DNA from: Sternotherus odoratus
Taxonomy: Eukaryota > Chordata > Testudines > Kinosternidae
Length of the DNA: 64,000 nt
NCBI GenBank assembly: GCA_032164245.1
Contig: JAVMKO010000002.1
Coordinates: 58,623,840 to 58,687,839 of the forward strand
Direction: 5' to 3'
Below the pieces are notes generated by a model that did not search any database, was not told the origin of the DNA, and was given only the letters and a program-made list of their open reading frames with translations. Shown here in pieces: positions 33,644 to 44,439 of this stretch. The translations under genes and the position numbers were made by a program. Every line of letters begins with the position of its first letter. Within the stretch, counting starts at the first letter, position 1.

Positions 33644-34438
33644 AGAGTTAACCACAGATGGTGGCCCCCAGGTTGAAGTGTGTGAGACTCGGATCTGTGC
33701 CCCAAGAGACGAGATGGCTGGGAAGCCTAAAACCTTAAGTGGGTGCCCTCAAGGAAGATTAAGAGGGGAGTATCAAAGGTGCAGTTAACCCTGAAACTGT
33801 CCCAACAGCATGAACTAATAGACAATATTTCAATATTACTAGTTTCAAAAATAATTGAAAACTTTTTTGCCTGGTAGAATTCAGTGAATTTTGCCACAAG
33901 CATAAACTGTGTATGTAGATATGTAGAAGAAAAAATAGACACCATCAGTTGATCATGACTCAATCTATGTTTACTACTTACTACTGTACACTCACTGACG
34001 TGACTGAGGGATCTGCAAAGCAATGGTGGTCAGGTGCTAAAAAGAGAAAAGCCTTGAGAAATCTATCTTTGTTATTTATAAAATCCAATTTGCCTTCAGA
34101 GGGCTCATGCTCACCCCACGGGCATAGAGACTATGCTTGTCTGGAGCCTGCAGTACCCTCAAAGTAGGGCAGTGGCAGAACTACCACAATCTAGCTCTGT
34201 TGCCATTAAACACTTCTGTGGAACTCAAAGAGGCATGCAGTTTTTCATTCTGACTGGAGTTTTAATCCCAGTTTCTTACCCTATAGTTTTTAGAAATCAG
34301 ACATGTAGCACCCGTCCATTATAATGGGGCATTTGGGATATGTAATATTTTTGGGGAGTCCTGTATGATTATATTCTGTTTAGTTTATTACCACAATGAT
34401 AAGTGCAGTGTATCTGTAATTGTACCAACAGAATATGT
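33644..34438. other. Intergenic DNA, nothing recognised
   Basis: No gene or defined repeat. Confidence 0.5.
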
Positions 34439-34446
34439 TTTTATGC

Positions 34447-35244
34447 CAGGGGTGGGCAAACATTTTGGTCCGAGAGCCACATTATATTATATCGTGGGCC
34501 GGGTAGGGAAGGCCCCGCCCCCAATCTGGCCCCCTCCCACTTCCCATCCCCTGACTGCCCCCTCAGAATCCCAACCCATCCAACACCCCCTGACCTTCTC
34601 CCCTGACTGCCCCTTCCAGAGACCCCTCATCCCTAACCATCCCCCAGAACCCCACCCCCTACCCAATTCCCCTGTTCCCTGTACCCTGACTGCCATGACC
34701 CCTATCCACCCTCCCACCCCCTAACCACCACCCCAGAACCCCACCCCCTATCCAACCCACCCTGCTCCGTCACTGCCCCCTCCAAAGCCCCACCACCACC
34801 ACCACCCTGGAACCCCCCCAACCCCCCTCCGCCCCCTCACCAGGGCTTCTCGGCACGGCTCCGGGGGAAGGGGGGGGAAGCATGCAACCTCACCCCCCCC
34901 CCCAGAGTGCTGCCCACGTGCCGTGGCTCCAGGGGAGGGGGAAGCATGCAGCGCCCCCCCCCCCGGAGTGCTGCCCATGCAGCGTGGCTCCAGGGGAGAG
35001 CCTGAGCATGCAGCCCTAGCCCCCAGAGTGCTGCCCCTGCGGCGCGGCTGCGGGGGAGGGGCTGAGCACACAGCCCTGGCCCCTGGAGTGCTGCCCTGCG
35101 CTGCTCTGGGGGAGGACGGAGCATGCAGCCCCGGCCTGCAGCGCGGCTCCAGGGAGGGGCGGAGGCAGCCTCCCCGGCCCGGAGATGGATGGGACAGTCC
35201 CGCAGGCCGGATTTGGCCTGCGGGCCGTAGTTTGCCCACCCCTG
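34447..35244. mobile_element. 798-bp hAT-type element with GC-rich tandem core
   Basis: TIRs CAGGGGTGGGCAAAC and the near-inverse GTTTGCCCACCCCTG (one position, agtttgcc, differs beyond the core) bound it. Octamers TTTTATGC (34439-34446) and CTTTATGC (35245-35252) match at seven of eight. Subterminal gagagccacatta and ggccggatttggcctgcggg fit hAT elements I know from turtles. The core (about 34870-35160) is a degenerate tandem array of units of about 60 bp around ggagtgctgcccatgcagcg. Long open frames on both strands there are composition artefacts. Confidence 0.85.
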
Positions 35245-35454
35245 CTTTATGCAATTTATCTTTGAGACGTATAACAAGGCATTAGCCCCATGTTGCATGT
35301 GCACCCTAGAGCACCTATTTCAAGGCTCAGCCTTTAAGGGAGTTGAGCTCAGCCTTACCTGTCTAGGACTCAGGTTTCCCCCAGGACTGCAGTTTATAAG
35401 GCGTCTGTGGGCTCAATCAGTCAGTCTGGGTGAGACAGAGATTATTCTCTAGAG

Positions 35455-36539
35455 CAGTGGTTCTCAACCAAGGGTACACATACCCCTGGGAATATGTAGA
35501 GGTCTTCAGGGGCGAGGTGGGGCGGAGGGGGACGGGAAGGGTTACATCAACACAGCTAGATAGTTGCCTAGTGTTACAACTGGCTACATAAAAAGCACTA
35601 GCGAAGTCAGTACAAACCAAAATTTCATAAAGACAATGACTTGTTTATACTGTTTATATGCTATACACTGAAATGTAAGTACAATATTTATATTCCAATT
35701 CATGTATTTTATAATTACATGGTAAAAATGAGCAAATAAGCAATTTAGTAGTAGTCTGTGACACTTTTGTATTTTTCAACCAAAAAAAAAAAAAGGATAG
35801 AAAATAAGACGGAGAATATCTTATTGCCCTTATATAAATCCATAATGTGCCCACATCTTGAATATTGCATACAGATGTGGTCTCCTCATCTCAGAAGTTC
35901 AGAAAAGGGCAACTAAAATTATTAGGGGTTTGGAACAGGTCCCTATGAGGACAGATTAAAGAGGTTAGGACTATTCATCTTGGAAAAGAGGAGACTAAGG
36001 GGAGATATGACAGAGGTATAGAAAATCATGAGTGGTGTGAAGAAAGTGAATAAGGAAAAGTTATTTACTTGTTCCCATAATATGAGAACTAGGGGCCACC
36101 AAATGAAATTAATGGGCAGCAGGTTTAAAACAAACAAAAGGAAGTTCTTCACACAGCGCACCATCAACCTGCGGAACTCCTTGCTTGAGGAGGTTGTGAA
36201 GGCTAGGACTATGACAGGGTTTAAAAGAGAACTGGATAAATTCATGAATGTTAAGTCCATTACCGGATATTAGCCAGGATGGGCAAGGAATGATATTCGT
36301 AGCCTCTGTTTGTCAGAGGGCGGTGATGGATGGATGGAGACAGATCACTGAATCATTGGACCTGTTGGGTTCACTCATTCTGGGGCAACTGGCATTGGAC
36401 ACTGTCGGTAGACAGGATACTGGGCTGGATGGACCTTTCGTCTGACCCAGTATGGCCGTTCTTATGAAGTGTGGGGGTACACAAGACAAATCAGACTCCT
36501 GGAAGGGGTACAGTACTCTGGGAAGATTGAGAGCCACTG
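35455..36539. mobile_element. hAT-type element interrupted by a CR1 copy
   Basis: Ends CAGTGGTTCTCAA and TTGAGAGCCACTG are a 13-bp inverted repeat with one difference. Octamers CTCTAGAG (35447-35454) and GTCTAGGG (36540-36547) match at six of eight. The hAT sequence runs to the A-run at 35782-35794 and resumes at about 36468 with gtgtgggggtacaca. Between them lies a CR1 3' end. The hAT is therefore older than the CR1. Confidence 0.75.
35795..36467 (+). mobile_element. CR1 LINE 3' fragment
   Basis: Reads as the end of CR1 ORF2 plus 3' UTR in plus orientation: gaatattgcatacagatgtgg, ggaaaagaggagactaagg, gaagttcttcac and gaactccttgcttgaggagg are CR1 landmarks. It ends gacccagtatggccgttcttatga. 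The open piece 36028-36273 encodes KRKFFTQRTINLRNSLLEE and FKRELDKFM, the C-terminal block. It is 5'-truncated and has frame breaks. CR1 copies normally lack long TSDs and none was seen. Confidence 0.8.
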
Positions 36540-36679
36540 GTCTAGGGCAAGAGACCTGAAGGGAGCAGGAACCTGCTGTGGGAAAGCCTCAGATGTCAGC
36601 TGGGGAGGAGCCTCAGCTGGAAGGTCTAAAATGGGCAGTTAGGTACAATCAAGGAGGAGGGCAATGAACGTCCTGCACA

Positions 36680-37334
36680 CAGAGGCGGATAAAGGTTTCT
36701 TGGGGCCCTTGGCCAGGGTCAATGTGGGGAGCGGGCTCTCCCCACCCCTTCCACCTGCAGCCTCACCCCCATGCCGCCCCTGCAGCCCTGCCCACAGCCC
36801 CACCCCTTTCTACCCTTTTCCTAAGGACAAGGCCCACCCCTGTTCCACCCATGGTCCCCCCCCCCCCCCCCGCATTGAATTCCAAGCCAGGAGAAGCTCT
36901 GTCTCTGTGCTATGGCCCTGGAGCTTCCCCCCCATGCCTACCCTCCATGATTCTGTGAGGAACCAGGGTTGGGGCACTGGGGTTTCTCCCACCCCACCCA
37001 CTTGGCACTTCACCCAGAGAATGGGGTCGTGTGGGGGCTTCCCCCACTGCCCCACAGCTTTTACCAGGGATGGGGGGGGGGAGCTGGGGCTTCCCCTGCC
37101 TGCAGGTTTCTGCTGGGGACAATGTTGGAAGGGGAGGGGGAGGCTTCCCAAGTCACATGGCGGCTGCTGCTGTGGCGGAGCGGGGTCAGGGTAGGGGAGC
37201 TTTCCTTGTCCTGTCTGCCCAGCAGCCGGAGCTCCAGGCTTCCACTGCCAATCAGTGGATTTTTTCCAAGGTTTCCCAGTTGGCCGGGGCCCCTGGGGAC
37301 AGGACCTGTCATCCTAGTGGCTATTCCACCACTG
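36680..37334. mobile_element. 655-bp hAT-like element, old
   Basis: Ends CAGAGGCGGATAA and ATTCCACCACTG are inverted at about eight of ten core positions. Octamers CCTGCACA (36672-36679) and ACTACACA (37335-37342) match at six of eight. The left end continues aggtttcttggggcccttgg, which resembles the terminus at 30118. The core is C/G-rich, and overlapping open frames in all frames are not genes. Confidence 0.55.
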
Positions 37335-37555
37335 ACTACACAAAGGGCACAAGGACTGTTTGAGGCCACAGATGGGGTAAAGTACCACAAAGTGGAAACC
37401 TTATAGGAGGGTAGCAGAGAACCCTGCTTCAAGGATTGTGACCTTGTACAAAGCTGTAAGGAAGGGTTGTTTTGAGAAACAGTTATTTTGTTAATAAACC
37501 AATCCTAGGTAGGGGTGAGATAATTTTGAAATTACCCATTGTGTGATATTTTGGA

Positions 37556-39270
37556 CAACGAAGAAGGTAAACTGAGGCAATGGAGGGGCCTGATGCTAGA
37601 TAAGCCACTGCTAGCAGCCTCAGTTTCATTTGCATCATCTACCTGTTTGCTATCATCTGCTAGTTTAATAAATCAGCTGTTTCATCCTTTCCCTTAAACC
37701 ATTAATAATGAAGTTAAATAATACCAGGCCTATCCTCTTACCCTGTATCCCCTTACTGAACTCCCCCCACAACTCAATAGATAGCTTTTTTTTACTCGAT
37801 ACATAGTTCCTACTCTTCAGGCAATTTTCAAAGGGACAGTGCCAATCTAAGATAATTTCAGTTACTTTTCAAGCAACATTTTGTGAGTTGCTACGGATAT
37901 TACATGCTGTACTGAAGTTCAGATGTCCAACATCAACTCTATTCCTTTCATCAATTAATCTTATCATTTGACTGACTTGGGTGATCCAGTGGATTACTGT
38001 AATTTATCTCCTATGAACGTGCTGTCAGACTCTGATTCAGCAAGTTACTCAGGCATGTGCCTACCTTTCACCACACAAGTGATCCCATTAAAGTCAATGA
38101 GACTACTCACCAGCTTACAATTAGACGTGTTTCGGACCACCTTTCTCGTTATTCCATTGTTCCATTTTTCTCCATTGTCTTCCATTTTTTATCTACACAC
38201 GTGGTCCATAATTTTACTAAGTATTGAAGTTAGACATAATGGCTGATAAATGCCAAGATTATTCTTTATTCCAAAAAATCACATTATTTTTTTCCTATCA
38301 ATGTACCCAGTTCTCAAAGACTCTTCAGATGAATTGCTACTTGCGTGTTCACTGGTGCACTAAACACAATGCACATGAGCAGATGTGCCACTCCTTTATT
38401 ATTTTTACTTTTTGGCAGACTCAGTATGAAAAGACATCTGTTCTGAAAGAATTACCAGCTTCTCCACACTTCCTATGCTCAAAGTTTCCAGCTGCAGGAT
38501 TTGAATTGAAAATAGCAGGAATGATTTTGTAAGTGTCTGAGTGCATGAACTGGGTGCATCTGCAAACTAGGTCCTGTTTGAAATATTTTGTGGTTTAATC
38601 TATGTTCAGCTAAATAAGAGACTGTCATTGGTTTGAGGTGAAACACAGATGAGCAAGGGCTGTGAAAATCCCTCCATGACAATTCAGCAGCTGTACCACA
38701 AACTTAGTTTTCAGCAACCTTCCTCTAGAGCAGAGTCTCACAAATATGTCAAAACAGGCTCTTATATAGAGTCCTTTGATAATAAATTAGGATCAAATTT
38801 AGAATGCCAGCACTATTGAACAGTCTAAAAATATTGAACATTAACCTGAATGTTATCACTTTTTTTAGTTGCAGCTTAAAAGACTGATCATCATTCAAAG
38901 GCTTCTGACAAACCTTCTCAAAACATGATATTTGTTCATTTCACTAGGAATTTAACCTCAAAATGGTCAGTCCTTAAAATAGCTAGAACAGATCATTATA
39001 ATCATCAGGAAAAGATGACTAGGAGGTGGTCTTTAAGCCCTGTAGGATGGCTGATAGTGGTAACACATGTTTTCCTGTCACTCAGTTTTGATGGAGTAAT
39101 TCTGTAAAACACAGTAAGCTATATTTTGAAAAGTAAAACAAAAAAACATGTTGATCACGGTCATTGTCATAGTCTAGTAGTGTAAGCTCAGACAGGATTC
39201 AAAGCATTGTTTCCTCCAGCTCTATGGCTTTACTCCATTCTTTTCACATGTGATAAAAGAAGTTGCTTCT
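37556..39270. other. Intergenic AT-rich DNA, no gene seen
   Basis: A decayed foldback motif (gtgatcccattaaagtcaatgagactactcac in pieces) lies at about 38027-38110. Nothing else is recognised. Confidence 0.5.
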
Positions 39271-39280
39271 GTTCAAGCCA

Positions 39281-39640
39281 GGGCCGGGGGGTGGATAAGG
39301 GGTAGAGGGTCTCGGGGGCAGTCAGGGGACAGGAAGCAGGGTGGGTTGGATGCGGTGGAGGTTCTGGGGGTAGGGCAGTCAGGGTATGAGGAATGGGGAC
39401 ATTGGATAGGGGGTGGGAGTAATGGGGGGGCCTGTCAGGGGGCAGAGGTGTGGATAGGGGTCAGGGCAGTCAGAGGACAGGGACCAGGGGGGTTGGGTGG
39501 AGTCTTGGGAGTGATTAGGGACAGGGGGAGGCCTCTGGAGGGGGTAGTCAAGAGACAAGGAGTGAGGGGGTTGGATGGGTCGGGGGTTCTGAGGGGTCAG
39601 AAGGAACACAGGAATGAGCCCGTCTCCTTTTAAAGGACCG
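39281..39640. repeat. G-rich tract related to the hAT core at 34.5 kb
   Basis: The words gggggcagtcaggggacagg, gggttggatgggtc and ggggttctg are the reverse complement of the C-rich region 34500-34850 (cctgactgccccct...). It is probably an interior piece of the same hAT family with its ends lost. A degenerate repeat of about 60 bp is visible. Confidence 0.5.
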
Positions 39641-41103
39641 GGAATTTTTGAAATTCCCTTTCCTGTTTGCTTGGCATGGAAGGCACCTAGCAACTGCCCA
39701 GCTGAGCATGCTGGCTACATGCTTCAAACACGCTCCTACCTGGACTGCACAGGAGATGGTGATGGTGGATCGTATGGGTCTGTGGGGAGAAGAGACTGTG
39801 CAGGCCCAGCTCTGATCCAGCCATAGAAATGTGGATATATGTGAGCAGACTGCTCGGGGAATGCGGGAGAAGGGCTTTTCTATGCACGGAAATGTATACG
39901 TTTTTGCCGATTATGCAGAATTTAGTCACCTGACTTGTTTCTCTCTGTAATACTCTGAATTCTTAAATTTTTATTTCTGGCGTGATTCCCAAGTCAATCT
40001 TGTTTATTAGGCATCATTTTATTGTGCTTCAAAAATTCCTTTGCAGTGGTGTGTTAATCTAAGGGTTAGTTCCTTTGAGAATGACTTTCTGTTGTTTTTT
40101 AAGCACGTAAGCTTATTGATTCCTGTACAGCATTCAAACACTTATGCAGTATCTCCAGACTAAGTCCAATGTTTGAAAATCATCATGGGCAGCCTCTAAA
40201 CCACCCTACTGCTGTCACAGTTCCTACAGTAGAGAAGAAAATTCTATTTATGCTTCCCTGTGACCTAAGCTAAGACAAATAAACTCTTACATGCAGTAGA
40301 TTTGGGGTGCATGGGTAATTAAGTGGTATTTCATTGCTTTTCAACTTGGATCACTGTGTTGATCCGACACTTTCATGTTTAATTTTTTCCTAATTGGCAT
40401 CTAATTCTCCAGAAGCTCCGCTAGCTTGCTTTCTTCTTCCATAAAATAGTAAAATTATAGCTCTTCTGATGTGAAGAAACACTTGGTTAAATTTTGTAAG
40501 GTTAACTGATGCAGCAATATTTCAGTATGCAGCAGTGTAGAAAAACAGCAAGCACTGATTAGAGCTGTGAGAGGAAAAAGGTAGGAAATATCAGGTAAGA
40601 GCAGATTACTGTCTCTACAGTGCCTGCTCAGCTATGAGGACTGGTGCACTGAGGTACTAGAGGCAAACATCTGCCCACTCCCTCCCTCTCACTGTCCTTT
40701 AATTGGGGAATGAGGGAGGAGTTGACATGCAACAACAACTTCTTGCGAGTATAAGCTTGGACCAAGGTCAGGGAAGGTAACACGATTGTGATATCACTCC
40801 TATGTGGCCACATTGGCTGGGCCATGATCTTACAGAATATCCAGCATTAGTATTCCAGAGATGGTGACATGTAATAGGGATGCAAATCAAAAAGGAAATG
40901 GTTATGTGCCTCAAGACGATGTAAAAAGTTTGAGTGTTTACTACACTGGAAGTGTAATTTTGCAGTACAGCTTAAATATTGTGGACTGGAATAAATCTGA
41001 GTGAGCAGATGAGTCTGCAGATAGTAACATTTCACGTAAATAAACAGCAGGGTGATTTGAAAAATGTGTGGTTGTATTTCCTGGAAATCTGACTAGTACA
41101 TTT
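39641..41103. other. Intergenic DNA, nothing recognised
   Basis: No gene. Only short open frames. Confidence 0.5.
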
Positions 41104-41111
41104 TCATTAGT

Positions 41112-41325
41112 CAGGAATCAGAGAGGTAGCCGTGTTAGTCTGGAATTGCAGAAGTGACAAAGAGTCCTGTGGCACCTTAAAGACTAACTAAAGTATTGAA
41201 GCATAAGCTTTCATGGGCTAATACCCACTTCATCCACTGCATGCATCCGACGAAGTGGGTATTAGCCTACGAAAGCTTATGCTTCAATACTTTAGTTAGA
41301 CTTTAAGGTGCCACAGGACTCATTC
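41112..41325. mobile_element. 214-bp PLE-derived foldback with 8-bp TSD
   Basis: Flanked by TCATTAGT (41104-41111 and 41326-41333). The left half is the inverse of the right half: gcataagctttcatgggctaatacccac in pieces against gtgggtattagcctacgaaagcttatgc. The turn lies near 41233-41248 (catccactgcatgcatccg). Same family as the arms of the PLE at 25851-27890. The right half keeps a GAAA-type core of a hammerhead-like motif. Confidence 0.8.
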
Positions 41326-41333
41326 TCATTAGT

Positions 41334-42284
41334 GTAACCTCGGTGAAGCTTTTGAAGATTATTTTAATCATATGCTATATCTCCTATTTGATGCATATTT
41401 GTACCATTTTGGAAATAAAAATCTTCAACAGAAAACAATATTTTGCATGATGGTTATATTCTCTGTAGAGAGAAATTAGTCCTGGAAAACTAATTTTAAG
41501 GACACTGGCTTCAACTATACCACAGGATGCAACTCGATAATTTTGGAATTTTATTGTTTTCAGTTAGATGGGAGAGAAGTTGTTGCAATTTCTTTTGAGA
41601 AGTTCTATCCAGTGTGCATGTGTACAGGTCACAGGTCATAGGAATGTTAAAGGTTAAAGGACAAGTTTTGCTCAATGTAACACTTGTGAGCCAATTGATA
41701 TCTTTATAGTACCTTAATCTCTAAGTAGTCCCATTGAAATGAATGGAAGTACTTGTGGTAAGATACATCTCAGAATGAACAATATTGGCCGAGTGAGACT
41801 ACTCTCGCTACTCCCTAATGATATCAGGATTTAGATCTCACGTATGAGTTGTACTCACATCTGTAACAGGAAAAGACTGAAAGGGGAAAACAATGAACAA
41901 AGTTCTCTGAGGCAGAACTACCCACTATACATGTAGCATGAAATTCACTTCACTCCTTGGGATGGAGCGTCCACCTCAGAGAAGCCGTTAGAGGGTCAAT
42001 GTGATCCAGGAGAGGTCAATTCATGTAGGGGAACCAGGGATTGATAGGCACTAATGGCAGATAAAGCCCAGCTGTGGAAAGAGCTGGGATAGAATGATAA
42101 AGCCAGGAGGTGAGAACAGGAAGGGGCTGTGAAGTGGGGCCTGTGGCGGCTGATGGCCAGACTACAGGCTGGCTTTGTAGGCTAGGAAAGGCTTGGCTGA
42201 CTGGCTGACTAGAACTGGAAAAACAGGCTGAGGGGGAAAGGCTAGAAGTTGTTGAAACATGATGGTGAAGAAGCAAGGGAGGAG
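41334..42284. other. Intergenic DNA before the old LINE
   Basis: No gene. Bases 41945-42280 are GC-richer than the surroundings, with no definable ends. Confidence 0.45.
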
Positions 42285-42599
42285 AAAAGGGTTCAGATTG
42301 GGAAGAAGAAAAAAGAATAGAAATATCAGTATTTGAAGAGGAAGGAGCAGAAAGGGATGGAAAAAAGAGTAAGGAAAAAAATCAACATCTTAAATTATCA
42401 AATCACCAGCTGGAGATGTAAAGACAGGCGATGTTAATCCCCTGAAAACAGCAGACTGAGTTAGGCAAAGTATCCGATATATTTTGAAAGCTAAAAGAAT
42501 GCAGGGTGGAGATGTGTTAGCTGAATGAACACCCAAGGAAGAGGCTGAACCATTTCTTAAAACTTCAATTTTAGGGAAAATAAAAGTAATTTGCTAGCC

Positions 42600-42960
42600 A
42601 CCTACATTTATAATGGAAGTAAAAGGGGTAAGGTGTGGGGTTCCAGCAGGCATAATTAAGGATGAAATTGAAAAGGCATAGGTGATGACTTAGTGCTGTT
42701 CGTCAAGTGTCTAGCAGGAAAGGGGGAGAACACATTCCATCTACAGCCATCCAAATAACTTTAAAAAATGCAATGCTATATGATGGTGCATATAAATCGT
42801 CAACTTTTCTAAGTTAAACCATATCCTGTTATAAATGTCAAAAATTTGGGAATGCTGCAGCTGCCTAAAAGGGATGTGTTCATGTGAGAAAACTATGGAA
42901 GGACGAGCGCCAAAATGCATCAATTGCGGGAATCCGTACAGTGTCGGGGCAATGGATTCT
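42600..42960 (+). pseudogene. LINE ORF1 gag-like remnant with CCHC zinc knuckles
   Basis: Translates to EVKGVRCGVPAGIIKDEIEKA, given here only in part: the GVP...IKDEIEKA block resembles the RRM-like region that precedes the knuckles. It then reads CYKCQKFGNAAAAC (from 42825), in which the CCHC histidine has become Asn, and KCINCGNPYSVGAMD (from 42913), a second knuckle with further losses. ORF1p binds LINE RNA. Stops and shifts interrupt the frame. Adjacent 43300-43464 (KSYAVVIKRYSQRR) looks like the continuation after a GC-rich insert. Confidence 0.7.
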
Positions 42961-42961
42961 T

Positions 42962-43260
42962 CCTAAAAGGGGGAGGGGGGCAGCCCTAGCCAAGCCAGGC
43001 TGGGAAGCCCAGGCCCCTCCACAAGTCCTGGACCTCAGGGGGTAGGAACACAGGCAGGGGATGGCTGCTCTTGCCCCCTTCCCCCCATCCCCAGGCAGGC
43101 CAGTGGCTTCTCACAGCTGCCCAGGCTCAGTGGGCCACTTTTACCCAGGCTGGATTCCAGCTTCTGGTCTGGCTGGGGGTGGGGCGTTGGAGGGAAGTGG
43201 AGGGGTAGGCCACCTGGCCTGTAGCTAAAAGTGGACTTTCAAAAGTGGGAATGCTATGGT
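42962..43260. repeat. GC-rich insert in LINE ORF1
   Basis: A GC-rich block interrupts the ORF1 remnant. Neither TIR nor TSD could be fixed. cctaaaagggggagg at the left and tagctaaaagtgg at the right may be near its ends. Confidence 0.4.
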
Positions 43261-43464
43261 CCCTTGGCACCTCTGCCATGCAGCATACAAATGGTGTGTG
43301 GCAGGGGAATGAGCTAGAGAGACAGAAAACTAAAACTATCCATACAAATCCTATGCAGTAGTTATCAAAAGGTATTCACAGAGAAGGAAGAAAATGCCCA
43401 TGAAGGAAAAGAGCTGCTGGTACACCAACATGCAGTTCAGAGCAGGAAAGCTAATATAAGAGTG

Positions 43465-44237
43465 TCAAGGTTCTATTTCCCCACTCTGAACTCTAGGGTA
43501 AAGATGTGGGGACCCCGCATGAAAGACAAATCACCCCCCAAGCTTAATTTACCAGCTTAGGTTAAATCATTTCCCCCAAAACCCAAACTTCTCCAGGTGG
43601 GGCTTGGAAATCACTGCCACCACCAATCTGAGTCCCCAAAACCATGGGATGGGACAAATTGGAACCCTGATAGTAACACACCCCCCCTTTTTTTACCTGG
43701 GAGAGATTTGAGAACCCTCACTAGCTGTGAGACGAGCCCAATCCAAACTAGGATCACTCCAATGGAAATAAACAGACAGTTCTTACAAAAAAGATTTTAA
43801 TAAAAGAAAAAGAGAAAAGCATAAACTACTTATACAGAAATCCATAGATACTAAACCTCCTAGCATTACCCAGCCCTCTTGGAGCCCCCTCCCTTGGAAT
43901 TTCTCTCTCTGCTAAACTTAACAGTCTAAGGATACCGTGGATCGATTACAAGTGATACAATTCAAGAATACACTTACTGCTAGGCTTTTGGCTTCCTTAA
44001 CAGATTATTGAAATGATGAATAGAAACATAGATGTGATTCCTCCCCATAGCCAGGGAATGCAGACAGACTCCAAGCAGCCACAGAGAAAGAGACCAAGAA
44101 AAGCCCGGGAACAAAAGTGAAAGTAACTCCTTTGTCTGCCAGGTATTAGCAGCTCCGATACATCATCCCCTCTCCTGTTTCAGGTTTAACCCTTCACAGG
44201 TAAAACAGTAATTCTAAGGCACTTCATACTTATGACA
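43465..44237. mobile_element. 773-bp solo LTR (family A, copy 1)
   Basis: Begins TGTCAAGGTTCT and ends ACTTATGACA. Flanking pentamers AAGAG (43460-43464) and AAGGG (44238-44242) match at four of five. It is about 90 percent identical by eye to 56691-57465. It contains AATAAA words on the plus strand (gttttaataaaag) but the orientation is not certain. No coding sequence. Confidence 0.8.
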
Positions 44238-44439
44238 AAGGGGAATAGATGAAAATGTACAGTTTGCAGAAAAAGAGAAATGTATAGCATTTACAATATA
44301 AGTGATTAATTATAATTTATACACACAGAAGAAGACTGAAAGAATAAAAAATATAACAAAAGCAGCAGAAAAATATTGTCATATTGGGAATCTCTTGATA
44401 AACTGCACTCATGCAATTTTAAATTAAGGTAATGGAGTT

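Larger units (their letters stand above)
35291..37555 (+). mobile_element. LTR-like unit split by two hAT elements
   Basis: When the inserts 35455-36539 and 36680-37334 are set aside, the remaining sequence has TTTATAAG at 35393-35400, then aggctcagcc and gtctgtgggctcaatcagtcagtctgggtgag in pieces before it and around it, and AATAAA at 37493-37498. The order is like U3-R-U5 of an LTR in plus orientation. The outer ends and TSD were not identified, so the boundaries are approximate. Confidence 0.4.

Noticed and set aside
34748..35304. 150-170 codon frames on the minus strand near 35 kb
   Set aside because: They cover the tandem GC core of a hAT element and are repetitive Ala/Pro/Gly/Arg sequence.
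36664..37432. Overlapping frames of 110-176 codons on both strands
   Set aside because: C/G-rich interior of an old hAT element with homopolymer runs; no domain and no codon-use signal.
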